Assembly: GCF_001907235.1 (NCBI RefSeq)
Contig: NZ_MQVS01000003.1
Coordinates: 186,001 to 250,000 of the forward strand
Length of the DNA: 64,000 nucleotides
Reading direction: 5' to 3'
DNA from: Buchananella hordeovulneris
Lineage (GTDB): Bacteria; Actinomycetota; Actinomycetes; Actinomycetales; Actinomycetaceae
Of this stretch, positions 1 to 8,636 are shown one piece after another. Position 1 is the stretch's first letter. Every line of letters begins with the position of its first letter. Position numbers and translations under genes: made by a program. Under the pieces are notes generated by a model. It made no database searches and was not told the origin of the DNA. It saw nothing but the letters and a program-made list of their open reading frames with translations.

Positions 1-823
1 AAGCCAGCTAACTGCTGGGGCGTGATATACCGGGTCAGGGCGGTCACCACAAACGGGTCACGCAAACTCGCCCCATAGGTATCAAAAAACTCATTCAAAT
101 CCGTGTTGCTGTGGTGGCGACTACGCAGGAAGTCAGCAATCAGCGGGGCCTGCGCGTCGGCCTGCTCCCAACGGGCCTGGGCCGCCACCAGGGGAAAATC
201 AGTGGCCGGGAACAAGTGCTGGGCCAGGGCCGCTCGCCCCCGCCCGGTCACACTGGCCGGGGCAATGGCCTCACACGCCCCGCCTATCTGCCCCGCGGCC
301 TGACCGATAGCCTCATCCAGGCCCTCAAGCAGCCGCTCATACCGCCCAACAATGGCCTGCAACTGCCCATCACGCTGCTCCTCTAGCCGCCCGGCCTCTA
401 CCGCGGCCTCCATCACGGCCTGCGTGGGATTAGCGCTCAGCACTACCCGCTGGGCCACCTCGGTGTGCACCTGGTCAATCAAGCCCGCGTAATGCGTGAC
501 CACCTCCCGATACTCTTCCCACAAGTCCGGAATATCGGTGTCAACCGCCTGCTCATAAGCCGCCGCCACCGAATCAATAACCCCCGCCAAAGGCCCGATC
601 TGGGCCGCCACCTCCCGCACCCGGACCCCCCCAACGCGGTAATCTGCCCCGTATACGCATCAGCTGCCTGCCCCACCCACCCCGGCACCCCACCACCCAC
701 ATGCCCCCACACCTGCGTAGCCTGCAAACGCCCACGCAACCGATCCACATCCGCCACCAACTCCGCCAACGCCCCCCGCGGATCCTCCGGCAAAGGCATC
801 AACACTACCGGGTCAGCCACCAT
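1..823 (-). pseudogene. WXG-type (type VII secretion-like) protein, frameshifted, runs off the left edge
   Basis: The start at 823 (ATG, preceded by GGAAGGGG) gives a protein beginning MVADPVVLMPLPEDP, followed by a helical stretch with a W-x-G motif (GWVGQAADAY, about residue 50), typical of WXG100/LXG-like N-terminal domains of type VII secretion substrates. At a run of seven C (626-632) the frame breaks. The next frame then stays open for about 208 codons to the window edge and is mostly helical and Glu/Ala-rich (for example DLWEEYREVVTHYAGLIDQ). One extra or two fewer G in the tract would join the halves. Either the gene is broken, the tract is phase variable, or a base was missed in sequencing. 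The C-terminus is outside the window, so any toxin or effector domain cannot be seen. The family assignment rests on fold-level resemblance only. Confidence 0.6.
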
Positions 824-979
824 CGCCCGCCCCTTCCCTTTACGGCCGCAGCCCGCCACAGCACGGGCCAAACACCGCCAGCCTAACAACCCCCACCCAC
901 CCCGGTCCCCAAAATGTAAACCGGATTTGCTAACCAAGTGGGCAGAGCGGGCTCGCGGGCGTCGCCAGCCTGGTGGTCG

Positions 980-1588
980 CTAGCCGATCCAGCCTTGGGT
1001 GCGCGCGATGTCTGCGGCCACGTGCCGGTTGGGGGCGCCCAGCTTGGTGGCGGCAGCCGACAGGTAGTTGCGCACGGTGCCGGGGGAGAGGTGGGCGCGG
1101 GCCGCGATCTCCTCGATGGGCGCGCCGTCAGCGGCCAGCTCTAGCACGTCGGCCTCCCGGGGAGTCAGCGGCGAGTCCCCGGCGGCGATGGCTTCGGCGG
1201 ACAGGGCGGGATCGACGTACCGCTGCCCGCTGTGCAGGGTGCGGATGACGTCGCCGAGCACCCGCGCCGAGGTGGTCTTCGGTACGAAACCCCGCGCCCC
1301 GGCCTGCAGGGCGCGCTTCAAATGCCCGGGCCGGGCGTGCGAGGTGAGGATGAGACAACGGGTGGTCGGCACCCGCCGGGTGACGGTCTCGACGACCTCG
1401 ACCCCGTCGGCGCCCGGCATCTGCAGATCCAGCAGCGCCACATCCGGCTGATGCTTCTCGATCGCGGCGATGGCTTCGGTGCCGTTGGCTGCCACGGCCA
1501 CCACCTCTAGGTCCGCCTGCAGCCCCAACACCTCCGACAGGGCGTCACGCAGTAGCGTCTCGTCGTCCGCCACCAGGATCCGGATCAT
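980..1588 (-). CDS. LuxR/NarL-family response regulator (DesR-like)
   Basis: A 202-residue two-component response regulator. The N-terminal receiver begins MIRILVADDE (acidic pair DD), carries the phosphoacceptor Asp in LLDLQMPG near residue 55, and the conserved Lys in VPKTT near residue 105. The C-terminal LuxR-type helix-turn-helix (LTPREADVLELAADG, then IEEIAARAHLSPGTVRNYL) binds DNA. Its start overlaps the end of the upstream histidine kinase by 4 bases (ATGA), so the pair is translationally coupled, and they are the last two genes of an ABC transporter operon running down the minus strand. It probably controls that exporter in response to a membrane or antimicrobial signal, which is inference from the layout. 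Confidence 0.93.
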   Translation of the reverse strand: MIRILVADDETLLRDALSEVLGLQADLEVVAVAANGTEAIAAIEKHQPDVALLDLQMPGADGVEVVETVTRRVPTTRCLILTSHARPGHLKRALQAGARGFVPKTTSARVLGDVIRTLHSGQRYVDPALSAEAIAAGDSPLTPREADVLELAADGAPIEEIAARAHLSPGTVRNYLSAAATKLGAPNRHVAADIARTQGWIG

Positions 1589-2778
1589 GGCGCCTCCACT
1601 CGTCGCACCTCAGCGGTCAACTGAAACTCGTGACCGGTGTGTTCCCACGTGACCTTACCGCCCAACCCCTGCAGGCGGGAGGCCAGGCTCGTCAGCCCCG
1701 AGCCGCGCGTGGTGCCGGGCGTGGGGGCGGCGGGCGCGTCGTTGGTCAGGGTCAACCGCACCACTTCCCCCACCTCGACGACGAACTTGGCCCAGCTAGC
1801 GTCGGAGTGCCGCACCAGATTCGTCGCCCCCTCCCGCACCGTAAGCGCCAACGGCTCGACGGCCCAGACGGGCACGGCAGCGGGGTCGCCAATGAGCCGA
1901 GCCTCCACCCCCGCAGACGCCAGCAGCGCCCGCGCGCCCGCCAGTTCAGTGCCTAGGTCGGGGCGACGATACTCAGCCAGCACGGCCCGCACCTCGCGCA
2001 GCGCGTTGTCGGCCACCGTCTTCACGGCCTGGGCCTCGGCGGCCGCCCGCGGCGCGCCCTCCAGGTCCGCTAACTCCGCCACCAGGTCGCTCTTGACGGC
2101 CACCGCCGTCAGGGTGCGGCCAAAGACATCGTGCAAGTCGCGGGCGATGCGCAACCGCTCCTCGGCCACCGCCAGCTGGGTGCGCACCGCATCCAGCTGC
2201 TCCTGCTCGACCACGGTGTCTAGCACCGACAGCGTCCACCTGTACGAACCGACCAGAATTAAACTGGCGACCGTGGCCGAGATGGTGGTCGGGACAATCA
2301 CCGCCAGCGGGGAGGGCAGCGGGGAAATGTCTTGGGTGGTGGCGAAAACGGTCATCACTACGCTGGCGGAGACCGGGACGAAGACCGACAACAGGTTGCT
2401 TTGCCAGGTGCGCAAGCCCGGCAGCAGCGGCATCACCAGCAGCAGTCCCGCCCCGATGGCAACGAAGCCGGACACCTGCGGGCTCAGGCCCGCCGTCGGG
2501 ATACTGCCCAGCGCCGCCAATGCGGAGGCCACCAGCGCGGTGATGAGGGGCAGACGGTAGCGGTGGGCCGAGCCGTGGCGCAGAGACAGGTGCCAGACCA
2601 CGGCCCCCAGGGCACACAACACGAAGTACGCCGCCACCACTGTGATCAGGCTGGGACTCCAGCGCTCTGCGTCCGCGGCGGCCGCCAGCACTCCCAGCGG
2701 TGCGACCGCGAAGGACAGGTCTCCCGACAGCGCGGTGTAGCGGCGAAAGCGCACCGAGCCGGACAAACGTTGTGCCAT
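1585..2778 (-). CDS. Sensor histidine kinase (HisKA_3, DesK/NarX type)
   Basis: A 397-residue membrane kinase. The ATG at 2778 is preferred over upstream in-frame starts because GGGGAG lies about 10 bases before it and the preceding residues do not fit the family. The N-terminal third holds several hydrophobic segments (for example ITVVAAYFVLCALGAVVWHL). A coiled stretch leads to the phosphorylation site RDLHDVFGR (His near residue 214), then a HATPase domain with the N-box-like REGATNLVRHSDA and the glycine motif GTTRGSGLTSLASRLQ. It phosphorylates the overlapping response regulator at 980-1588. It lies 56 bases downstream of the ABC permease gene, in the same direction. The ligand is unknown. 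Confidence 0.93.
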   Translation of the reverse strand: MAQRLSGSVRFRRYTALSGDLSFAVAPLGVLAAAADAERWSPSLITVVAAYFVLCALGAVVWHLSLRHGSAHRYRLPLITALVASALAALGSIPTAGLSPQVSGFVAIGAGLLLVMPLLPGLRTWQSNLLSVFVPVSASVVMTVFATTQDISPLPSPLAVIVPTTISATVASLILVGSYRWTLSVLDTVVEQEQLDAVRTQLAVAEERLRIARDLHDVFGRTLTAVAVKSDLVAELADLEGAPRAAAEAQAVKTVADNALREVRAVLAEYRRPDLGTELAGARALLASAGVEARLIGDPAAVPVWAVEPLALTVREGATNLVRHSDASWAKFVVEVGEVVRLTLTNDAPAAPTPGTTRGSGLTSLASRLQGLGGKVTWEHTGHEFQLTAEVRRVEAP

Positions 2779-2834
2779 ACCAAGATTCTCCCCACAAAAA
2801 GCGGGCGGGGCCGACGGGCCCCACCCGCGAGTCG

Positions 2835-3659
2835 TCACCGGCGCGGCAAGAACCGCATGTAGCGCGGAGCGAGGTACCACACGAGGGCCGCCCAGAGCGC
2901 CAAACAAGCCACGTCCTGCCCGATGACCGAGAACGACTCCAGGAACGTCAGGGGCGCGCCGGTGGCCGGGTGCGTGCCCAGGGCCGCCGACAGCATGTCG
3001 TTGGTGGCGTGCAGCGGCGTCCAGGCCGCGACCCGCTGCACCGCCGCCGGGAACAGGTGAATCGGCAGCCCCATGCCCGACAGGAAGAAGCTCACCAGCA
3101 GGATCGGGGTGGAGGTGTATTGCGCCGAGTCCGTGGTGGCCGAGAACGCTGAGGTCAGCACCGCCAGGCCCGCGAAGACGACGGCCGCCCCGGCCAGCGC
3201 CAGCAACAGCAGCAGCGGGTTGCACAGCGGGAACCGGCCGTCAAGCACGGTGGCGATACCCAACCCGAGGGCCACCTGCAGCAAGACCACCACCATGCTG
3301 GGAATGGAGGCCGCGAACAGGGTCTCCCACTTGGTGGCCTCCCCGGTGTCCATCCGGTGGAAGACCCCGTCCTCGCGCCGGGTGACGTAGATGACGGTTA
3401 GGTTGTAGTAGACCGCGAAAACGAAGCCCCACGTGATCAGCATCTTCACCAGCAGCGTCGCGAACGAGACCGGGGAATCAGGCGTCTTGACCATCGGCGC
3501 GTAGGCCAGCGCCATGAGCGGGGCCATCAGCAGCCCGGTAATCATCACCGTGCGGTTGCGCAGAAACAGGCTCACTTCCGCCCGGGCGATGGACATGATG
3601 CGCTTGAACGGGCGCGAGGCGGCGCGCGGGGCCGGGACGTTTACGGTGGCGGTAGTCAT
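2835..3659 (-). CDS. ABC-2 type transporter permease
   Basis: A 274-residue membrane protein with about six hydrophobic segments and the ABC-2 permease pattern: an N-terminal cytoplasmic helix, then RNRTVMITGLLMAPLMAL, and a late segment ILLVSFFLSGMGLPIHLFP. It forms the membrane part of an exporter with the ATP-binding protein encoded just upstream at 3696-4682. A GGAGAAAG ribosome binding site precedes the ATG at 3659. The operon order ATPase, permease, kinase, regulator is typical of peptide or antibiotic resistance exporters in Firmicutes and Actinobacteria. The substrate cannot be read from the sequence. Confidence 0.9.
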   Translation of the reverse strand: MTTATVNVPAPRAASRPFKRIMSIARAEVSLFLRNRTVMITGLLMAPLMALAYAPMVKTPDSPVSFATLLVKMLITWGFVFAVYYNLTVIYVTRREDGVFHRMDTGEATKWETLFAASIPSMVVVLLQVALGLGIATVLDGRFPLCNPLLLLLALAGAAVVFAGLAVLTSAFSATTDSAQYTSTPILLVSFFLSGMGLPIHLFPAAVQRVAAWTPLHATNDMLSAALGTHPATGAPLTFLESFSVIGQDVACLALWAALVWYLAPRYMRFLPRR

Positions 3660-3695
3660 TTTCTTTCTCCTTTACTTCAGCGACGACGCGGGGGA

Positions 3696-4682
3696 CTAGC
3701 GGGCGGGCGCGCTCTGGCGGCGCGCCGGGTTGGCGGACGACGGTGGGGCGGCGGGGGAGGCGTCGTGCTCCGCGATGTTGGCCGACAGCTGCAAGAACGC
3801 CTGCTCCAGGGAGGCGGCCCGCGCGTCGAGCTGATCCAGGTGCAGCCCTTGCGCGTCCGCGGCGGCCAGTAGCGCCCGCAGTGTGGTGTGCAGGTCGACA
3901 CTGCGCAACTTGGTGTGTCCGCGCTCGTGCACGATGTGGCCGGTGCGGGCCGGTAGGGCCGCCAGCACGTCGTCCGGCAGGGCGGTGTCCGCGAACTGGA
4001 TGGTGGCCGGTTGACTGGCCACGATCTGCGACACCGTGCCCTCCGTGCGGATCTTGCCGCCCGCCATGATGAGCACCCGGTCGGCCAGCTCCTCGGCTTC
4101 CTCCAGGTAGTGCGTTGTCAACAGGATCGTCGCCCCGCGAGACAGCATGCCCCGGATCAGCTCCCACGTGCGGCGGCGCGAGGCCGGGTCCAGGCCCGTG
4201 GTTGGCTCGTCGAGGAACAACAGCTCGGGCCGCCCCAGGGTGGCCAACGCCAGATCGAGGCGGCGCTTCTCCCCACCGGACAGGCTCTTGATGCGCACGT
4301 GCGTGCGGTGGCTCAACTCCGTCAGCTCCAGGGCTTCGGCGACCGGTCGCGGCTGGGACAGCGTGCCCGCCCACATGCGCAGCGTCTCCCCGACCGTCAG
4401 CTCCTGGGCAAAGCCCGCCTCCTGCAGCATGATGCCGGAGCGGGGCCGGATGGCCTGCCGGTCCCGGATCGGGTCCTGGCCGAAGAGCTTGACCTGCCCC
4501 GCCGCGGCGGGCGCCGATCCTTGCAGCACCTCCACCAGGGACGTTTTGCCCGCCCCGTTGGTGCCGAGCAGGGCTACCAGCTCGCCCTTCGCCACCTGCA
4601 GCGAGACCCCGTCGACGGCCACGAACGCGGCCGCGCCCTTGCCGTAGACCCGGGAGACGTTTTCTGCCTCGATCGTGTACAT
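3696..4682 (-). CDS. ABC transporter ATP-binding protein
   Basis: A 328-residue ABC ATPase with Walker A GTNGAGKTS near residue 42, signature LSGGEKRRLD, Walker B LLFLDEPTTGLD and the switch His in LTTHYLEEAEELADR. The ATG at 4682 has AGGGAAGGAAG just upstream and is preferred to the in-frame ATG at 4706, which would include the ribosome binding site. The C-terminal extension of about 100 residues is usual for DrrA/CcmA-like drug or peptide exporter ATPases and ends in a Pro/Ala-rich tail. It energises the permease at 2835-3659. It is the first gene of a four-gene operon. Confidence 0.94.
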   Translation of the reverse strand: MYTIEAENVSRVYGKGAAAFVAVDGVSLQVAKGELVALLGTNGAGKTSLVEVLQGSAPAAAGQVKLFGQDPIRDRQAIRPRSGIMLQEAGFAQELTVGETLRMWAGTLSQPRPVAEALELTELSHRTHVRIKSLSGGEKRRLDLALATLGRPELLFLDEPTTGLDPASRRRTWELIRGMLSRGATILLTTHYLEEAEELADRVLIMAGGKIRTEGTVSQIVASQPATIQFADTALPDDVLAALPARTGHIVHERGHTKLRSVDLHTTLRALLAAADAQGLHLDQLDARAASLEQAFLQLSANIAEHDASPAAPPSSANPARRQSAPAR

Positions 4683-4792
4683 CGTTTCTTCCTTCCCTCG
4701 GAGCAACTAACTGCCTCCAGTCTCCGGTGGGCGGCGAGGTGGCAACAGTGTCAAGGCGCATGAGCTTTTGTGGCAGGTGCCTGGGCGGGCCA

Positions 4793-4804
4793 TGACATAT
4801 GTCA
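4793..4804. promoter_or_regulatory. 12-base perfect palindrome upstream of the ABC/two-component operon
   Basis: TGACATATGTCA lies 111 bases before the start of the ABC ATPase gene (4682) and just upstream, in transcription sense, of where its promoter should be. A short perfect palindrome of this kind would suit a dimeric NarL-type regulator such as the one encoded at 980-1588. There is no direct evidence of binding. Confidence 0.35.
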
Positions 4805-4832
4805 GGGGCGGGTGGCAACAGCCACCCGCCCC
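4805..4832 (-). terminator. Strong hairpin after the HtaA gene
   Basis: Two perfect 12-base arms (GGGGCGGGTGGC at 4805-4816 and GCCACCCGCCCC at 4821-4832) flank a 4-base loop. It sits 18 bases past the stop of the gene at 4851-6716 and separates it from the ABC operon transcribed in the same direction. There is no long T tract, which is common for actinobacterial terminators. Confidence 0.7.
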
Positions 4833-4850
4833 CGGCACACCGAGACGGAA

Positions 4851-6716
4851 CTACAGCACGGCCCGCACGCCGTCGAACACGGCCTGGTTCAGGGCACCCT
4901 GCCCGCCGGTCAGCCAGACGTTGGCAATGTCGCGGGCGGCCAGGAAGTCGGCGACACCGGGCGGCAGCGCCCCGGGTGGGGACAGCAGTACGACGCCGTC
5001 GGTGTGCGCGGCCAGCGCGCCCCCGGCCAGGGCGTCCGGGAACGAGACGCCCGAAGCCAAGACCACCGTCTGCGGGCTCTGCGGCTGGTGCAGCGCCGCC
5101 TGCAGCGCGGTGGCGTACCGGTTGGGACCGGCCAGCGGCGTTACCTGCACCTCGGCGTCGCCCGTGGACTGCGCGGCGCGCACCGCGCTACCGCCGATAG
5201 CGATGAAGTTCGGCGAGTACGACTTGGCGGCCGCCAGCGTCTGCGGGTCCAACTTGGGGCCGCTGGTCAGCAGGAGCACACCGTCGTGCTTGGTGGCGAC
5301 GGGGCCGCCTGCTAGGGCGTCGGCGAAGTTCAGGCCGTCGACCAGGACGACGGTGCGCACCTGTTTGCCGTTTTCTGTTAGCACCTGGCGGGTGGTGTCG
5401 GCTACGGCGCGGGCGGTGGCGAAGCGGTTGGGGCCGGCCAGGCGTTCGACTTGGAAGCCGCGTTGGCGGAGTTCTGTCAGGATGTTGTCGCTGATGGCGG
5501 AGGTGCCGCCAACGGCGTAGATCTTGGTCACGCCGCGTTGTTTGGCCAGGTCCAGGCTGGCGCGGGTGGGGGCGGGCAGGGACTTGGCGGCGGTGAGCAG
5601 CACGGGGCTGCGTAGCGGGCCTGCTAGGGCGGTGGCGGCCAGGGCGTCGGCGAACTGCTCGCCGGAGGCCAGTACCAGGTTCGGGCCCCAGGTGGCGCGG
5701 CTGGCGTAGACGGCGTGCGATGTGGCGTAGCGGTTGGGGCCCGCCAGGCGGTCGGTGAGGCGCGCCGTGGTCTTCTGGGGCAGGAGCAGGGTGAGCGGGT
5801 CGAGCTCCACCCCGGTCGGGTAACGGTCATCGAAGGCCTTGTTGCCTTCCGCGCTCAGCCGCACCGTGGCGAACTGCACGCGCGTGTGAGTGCCCTGGTG
5901 CTGCACCATCGGCTCGCTGAGCGTCGCGATCGAGAAGCGCCGCAGCGGCGGCTTGGTGTCCGAATCGATCGGTTTGGAGGCGACCAGGGCCGTCAGCTGC
6001 CAGCCCGCGTCCGTGCGGATCACCTCCGGGTCGGCGATCGTCAGATCCAGCACCCCGTTGTGTCCAGTGAAGTCAACGCGCCCCTTGAACTGGGCGCCCG
6101 TGAACGGTTCCGTCTGCGGAGCCTTTCCGGCGGCCAGGGGGAAGGAGAACTCTCCGGTGGCGCCCTCGCTCAGCTGCCACGAGCCGTGCGCGATGGTCTT
6201 GATGTAGCGGCGGAAGGACGCCTTGACCCCCCAGTCGAGCCGGACCGAGGCGGCGGCCGCCTCCTGGGTGCCGTCCACTGGCGTCGACGTGGCCGCCGCG
6301 TCCTCCTCCAATTCACCGACCGGTTCGGTGGACTCCGGGGCTGACTCGGTGGTCTCCGGGGCCGACTCGGTGGTCTGCGGGGCTGACTCGGTGGTCTGCG
6401 GGCCGGGCGCGGCGGGGTCGGCTAGGGGCGGAATGCCCGGGGCCTGGCCGTCCGGCAGGGGCGCGGGGTCGGCCGGAGCGGGTGCCGGGGTGGCGTCCTG
6501 GTCCGGGCCGGGGAGGGCGTCGGTGGGCGCGCTGGGAGCCGCCGGAGTTTCGGTCGACGGCGTGTCATCGGTCGGCGGGGCCGCACTCGGTGCCGGGGCG
6601 GGCGCGGGATCGGCGGGCGCGGCGAGCGCGGCGGGCGCGAGCACCGCCGAGCTGAGGCTGAGGGCCGCGGCCACCAGCAGGGCGGCGCGGCGGCGACGGC
6701 CAGGAGAGCTGGTCAT
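4851..6716 (-). CDS. HtaA-domain haem-binding surface protein with cell-wall-binding repeats
   Basis: A 621-residue secreted protein. The ATG at 6716 is chosen because AAAGG lies 6 bases upstream; the ATG at 6722 overlaps that site. A signal peptide (RRRR, then an Ala/Leu-rich core ending AALAAPA) occupies about residues 1-33. A Pro/Ala/Thr linker follows, with short tandem TTESAP repeats. An HtaA-like domain (LDWGVKASFRRYI near residue 160) covers roughly 155-320. Three cell-wall-binding repeat 2 units (each with RLAGPNRYAT or a close variant, then SGxxFxDALAG) fill the rest. HtaA domains capture haem in corynebacteria, so this protein probably presents haem at the cell wall. Anchoring by CWB2 repeats rather than a membrane helix is unusual. 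A possible DtxR box lies at 6757-6777. Confidence 0.85.
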   Translation of the reverse strand: MTSSPGRRRRAALLVAAALSLSSAVLAPAALAAPADPAPAPAPSAAPPTDDTPSTETPAAPSAPTDALPGPDQDATPAPAPADPAPLPDGQAPGIPPLADPAAPGPQTTESAPQTTESAPETTESAPESTEPVGELEEDAAATSTPVDGTQEAAAASVRLDWGVKASFRRYIKTIAHGSWQLSEGATGEFSFPLAAGKAPQTEPFTGAQFKGRVDFTGHNGVLDLTIADPEVIRTDAGWQLTALVASKPIDSDTKPPLRRFSIATLSEPMVQHQGTHTRVQFATVRLSAEGNKAFDDRYPTGVELDPLTLLLPQKTTARLTDRLAGPNRYATSHAVYASRATWGPNLVLASGEQFADALAATALAGPLRSPVLLTAAKSLPAPTRASLDLAKQRGVTKIYAVGGTSAISDNILTELRQRGFQVERLAGPNRFATARAVADTTRQVLTENGKQVRTVVLVDGLNFADALAGGPVATKHDGVLLLTSGPKLDPQTLAAAKSYSPNFIAIGGSAVRAAQSTGDAEVQVTPLAGPNRYATALQAALHQPQSPQTVVLASGVSFPDALAGGALAAHTDGVVLLSPPGALPPGVADFLAARDIANVWLTGGQGALNQAVFDGVRAVL

Positions 6717-6756
6717 CTGCATCCTTTCGTCGGGTGGCACACCAGCCACCGGTTCA

Positions 6757-6777
6757 AGTAAGGGCAGCCTAACTAAA
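6757..6777 (-). promoter_or_regulatory. Possible DtxR/IdeR iron box
   Basis: Read on the minus strand this is TTAGTTAGGCTGCCCTTAC, which shares the TTAGGCT core and the CCTxA half of the DtxR consensus TTAGGTTAGGCTAACCTAA but is imperfect elsewhere. It lies about 40 bases upstream of the HtaA haem-binding gene, where an iron-dependent repressor would be expected to act. The location and function support each other; binding is not shown. Confidence 0.45.
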
Positions 6778-6837
6778 GAGGGGAGTGGGGCGGGGGAGGC
6801 GGAGCGTGACCACCGCCACGGGCCGGGCGTCGGCCGG

Positions 6838-6920
6838 CAACGCGCGGGAAATATGGCGCACTCAACCTGGTTATGCGACGTCTACCAGGCGTGGGCTGCC
6901 AACGCGCGGGAAATATGGCG
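6838..6920. repeat. 21-base direct repeat, two copies 62 bases apart
   Basis: The core CGCGCGGGAAATATGGCG, with three further identical bases before it, occurs at 6838-6858 and again at 6900-6920, in the divergent intergenic region between the HtaA gene and the DsbA-like gene. The spacing is about six helical turns. It could be a pair of operator sites or a small intergenic repeat. Confidence 0.75.
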
Positions 6921-6964
6921 TCCGGTGGCGGGGCGGTGGGGTAGCGTGACGGCAAGGAGGGGCC

Positions 6965-7864
6965 ATGTTGGTGTCGATCACGGTTTTCACCGACCCGGTG
7001 TGCACCTGGTGCTGGGGGAGCGAGCCCATGCTGCGGGCGGTGGCCGAACGCTACGGGGCGCAGGTGGAAATCCGCCAGGTCATGGGCGGGCTGGTGCCGG
7101 ACATCCGTAGCTTCCGTGACGACGCCAACGGGATCGGGGGAGACCCCGAGCAAGCCAACCTAGACGTCGCTGCGCACTACGCCGCCGCGGCGGGCCGCCA
7201 CCAGATGCCCGTCACGCCCACCGGGCTGCGCCTATTCGACGCCGAGCACGTCTCCACACACCCCCAAGGCATCGCCTATCACGCCGCCCGCCAGCAGGGC
7301 GACGAGCTCGCCGAGCGGTTCCTGCGGCGGATGCGGGAAGCAGGCGCGGCGGAGGCCCGGCAGACCAACCGCCCCGAGGTGCTGGTGGAGTTGGCCGCCG
7401 AGGCGGGCCTGGACGTCGGCCGGTTCCTGGCGGCCCTGGAGGACGGCACGGCCGCCGACGCCTTCGCCACCGACCTGCGCCTGGTCGCCGAGACCGGGGT
7501 ACGGGGCTTCCCCGCGTTCCTGTTCACGGTGCCGGGCAAGCACCCGGTGCTGCTGCCCGCGTGGCAGCCGTACGGCACGTTCCGGCAGGTAATCGGCTTC
7601 CTCACCGGCCAGCGGGCCGTGGAGGCGCAGCTGGAACCGACGGTGGAGCGGGTGGCCGAGTTCGTGCGGCGGTGGCGGTCCGTGGCTGACGTGGAGGTGC
7701 AGACCGCGTTCGAGCTGAGCGACGACGCCTGGTCCACCCTGGCCCCGCAAGTGCTCGCCGACCCGCGCATCGTCGAAATGCCCGCCGAGAGCGGGCGGTT
7801 CCTGCGTTGGCAGGAGCCGAGCGGGGCGTGCGCGGTAGCGGGCAGCGGGGTGTGTGGGGTGTGA
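6965..7864 (+). CDS. DsbA-family thioredoxin-fold oxidoreductase (CxxC)
   Basis: A 299-residue cytoplasmic protein with no signal peptide. The N-terminus VSITVFTDPVCTWCWGSEP places a CTWC redox pair at residues 13-16 after the first strand, as in the DsbA-like (FrnE/HCCA isomerase/SpxH-like) family. The cis-Pro region is seen as VRGFPAFLF near residue 180. AGGAGG lies about 6 bases before the ATG. It may act as a disulfide oxidoreductase or, like YjbH/SpxH proteins, as an adaptor; these cannot be separated here. The gene stands alone, divergent from the HtaA gene. Confidence 0.85.
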   Translation: MLVSITVFTDPVCTWCWGSEPMLRAVAERYGAQVEIRQVMGGLVPDIRSFRDDANGIGGDPEQANLDVAAHYAAAAGRHQMPVTPTGLRLFDAEHVSTHPQGIAYHAARQQGDELAERFLRRMREAGAAEARQTNRPEVLVELAAEAGLDVGRFLAALEDGTAADAFATDLRLVAETGVRGFPAFLFTVPGKHPVLLPAWQPYGTFRQVIGFLTGQRAVEAQLEPTVERVAEFVRRWRSVADVEVQTAFELSDDAWSTLAPQVLADPRIVEMPAESGRFLRWQEPSGACAVAGSGVCGV

Positions 7865-7967
7865 GAGCGGTGGGGTGTGCAGTGGACGGCGGGGTGTGCG
7901 AGCTGTGGGGCGTGCGGCGGGCGGTGGGGCGTGAGACCGGCGGGCTGGCCGGAGGCTGGGGGCGGCG

Positions 7968-8636
7968 ATGGCTGACTGCCTAGGGTCCGTGGTGCCTGAG
8001 CGCGCGGGGACTGTGAGCGTGGGGGAGGGCGCGCCGTGGCCGGGACTGGGGCCCGGCGGACTGGGTGAGCTGACGCTGTGGACGATGCAGCCGCCCGAGA
8101 TCTGGGCGCAGCTGCGGGCCGGGCGGACCGTGCGGGCGGAGGTTGACCGGTGCCACGCGGCCGCCGGGCCGGAAGGGCTCGATGCGCGCCGGGTGGCCGC
8201 CTACGACTGGATCGCCGCCCAACTGGCGCGGCGTGACCCGCGGCCGGAGGGGGTGCGCTGGCCGCTGTGGGCGTGGTGGTGCATCGGCGAGGACGGGCCG
8301 GTGCGGCCCGACCTGCGGCGTTACCGCCAGAACGGGCCGGGCGTCATGCTGGAGCTGCGCGTGGCGGCCCGCCGCGTACTGCTGACCGACTTCGACGGCT
8401 GGCACAACGTGCTCAACGACGAGTTCAGCGGACGGGGACTTACGTGGTACTGGGCGGAGAAAGAAGCCGCCGCAGGCGACGTGGCGCGGTTGAGGTGGTT
8501 GGAACACCGCAAGCGGCACTCGTGGCGCCGCTGCCTAGCCGTCCATCCGGCACGGCCGACCCAGGCGGTGCTGTGGGAGATTCAGCCGGAGGATGTGAAA
8601 CGGGGCTGGAATTTTCAGGGTTTTGTGCAGGAATGA
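7968..8636 (+). CDS. DUF3841 family protein
   Basis: A 222-residue soluble protein. The block LWTMQPPEIWAQLRAG, then AYDWIAAQLARR, PLWAWWCIG, RPDLRRY, LLTDFDGWHNVLND matches DUF3841, a family of unknown function found in many Gram-positive bacteria. The N-terminus is uncertain: family similarity begins only near residue 33, and an in-frame GTG at 8013 is an alternative start. The 100 bases before it (7865-7967) are G-rich and degenerate, with no clear promoter. It is the last gene before the low-GC island. Confidence 0.8.
   Translation: MADCLGSVVPERAGTVSVGEGAPWPGLGPGGLGELTLWTMQPPEIWAQLRAGRTVRAEVDRCHAAAGPEGLDARRVAAYDWIAAQLARRDPRPEGVRWPLWAWWCIGEDGPVRPDLRRYRQNGPGVMLELRVAARRVLLTDFDGWHNVLNDEFSGRGLTWYWAEKEAAAGDVARLRWLEHRKRHSWRRCLAVHPARPTQAVLWEIQPEDVKRGWNFQGFVQE

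Noticed and set aside
103-983. Several plus-strand frames (for example 465-983)
   Set aside because: They lie opposite the WXG-type gene, whose minus-strand frame has far better codon use; the plus peptides are Pro/Arg/His-rich shadows.
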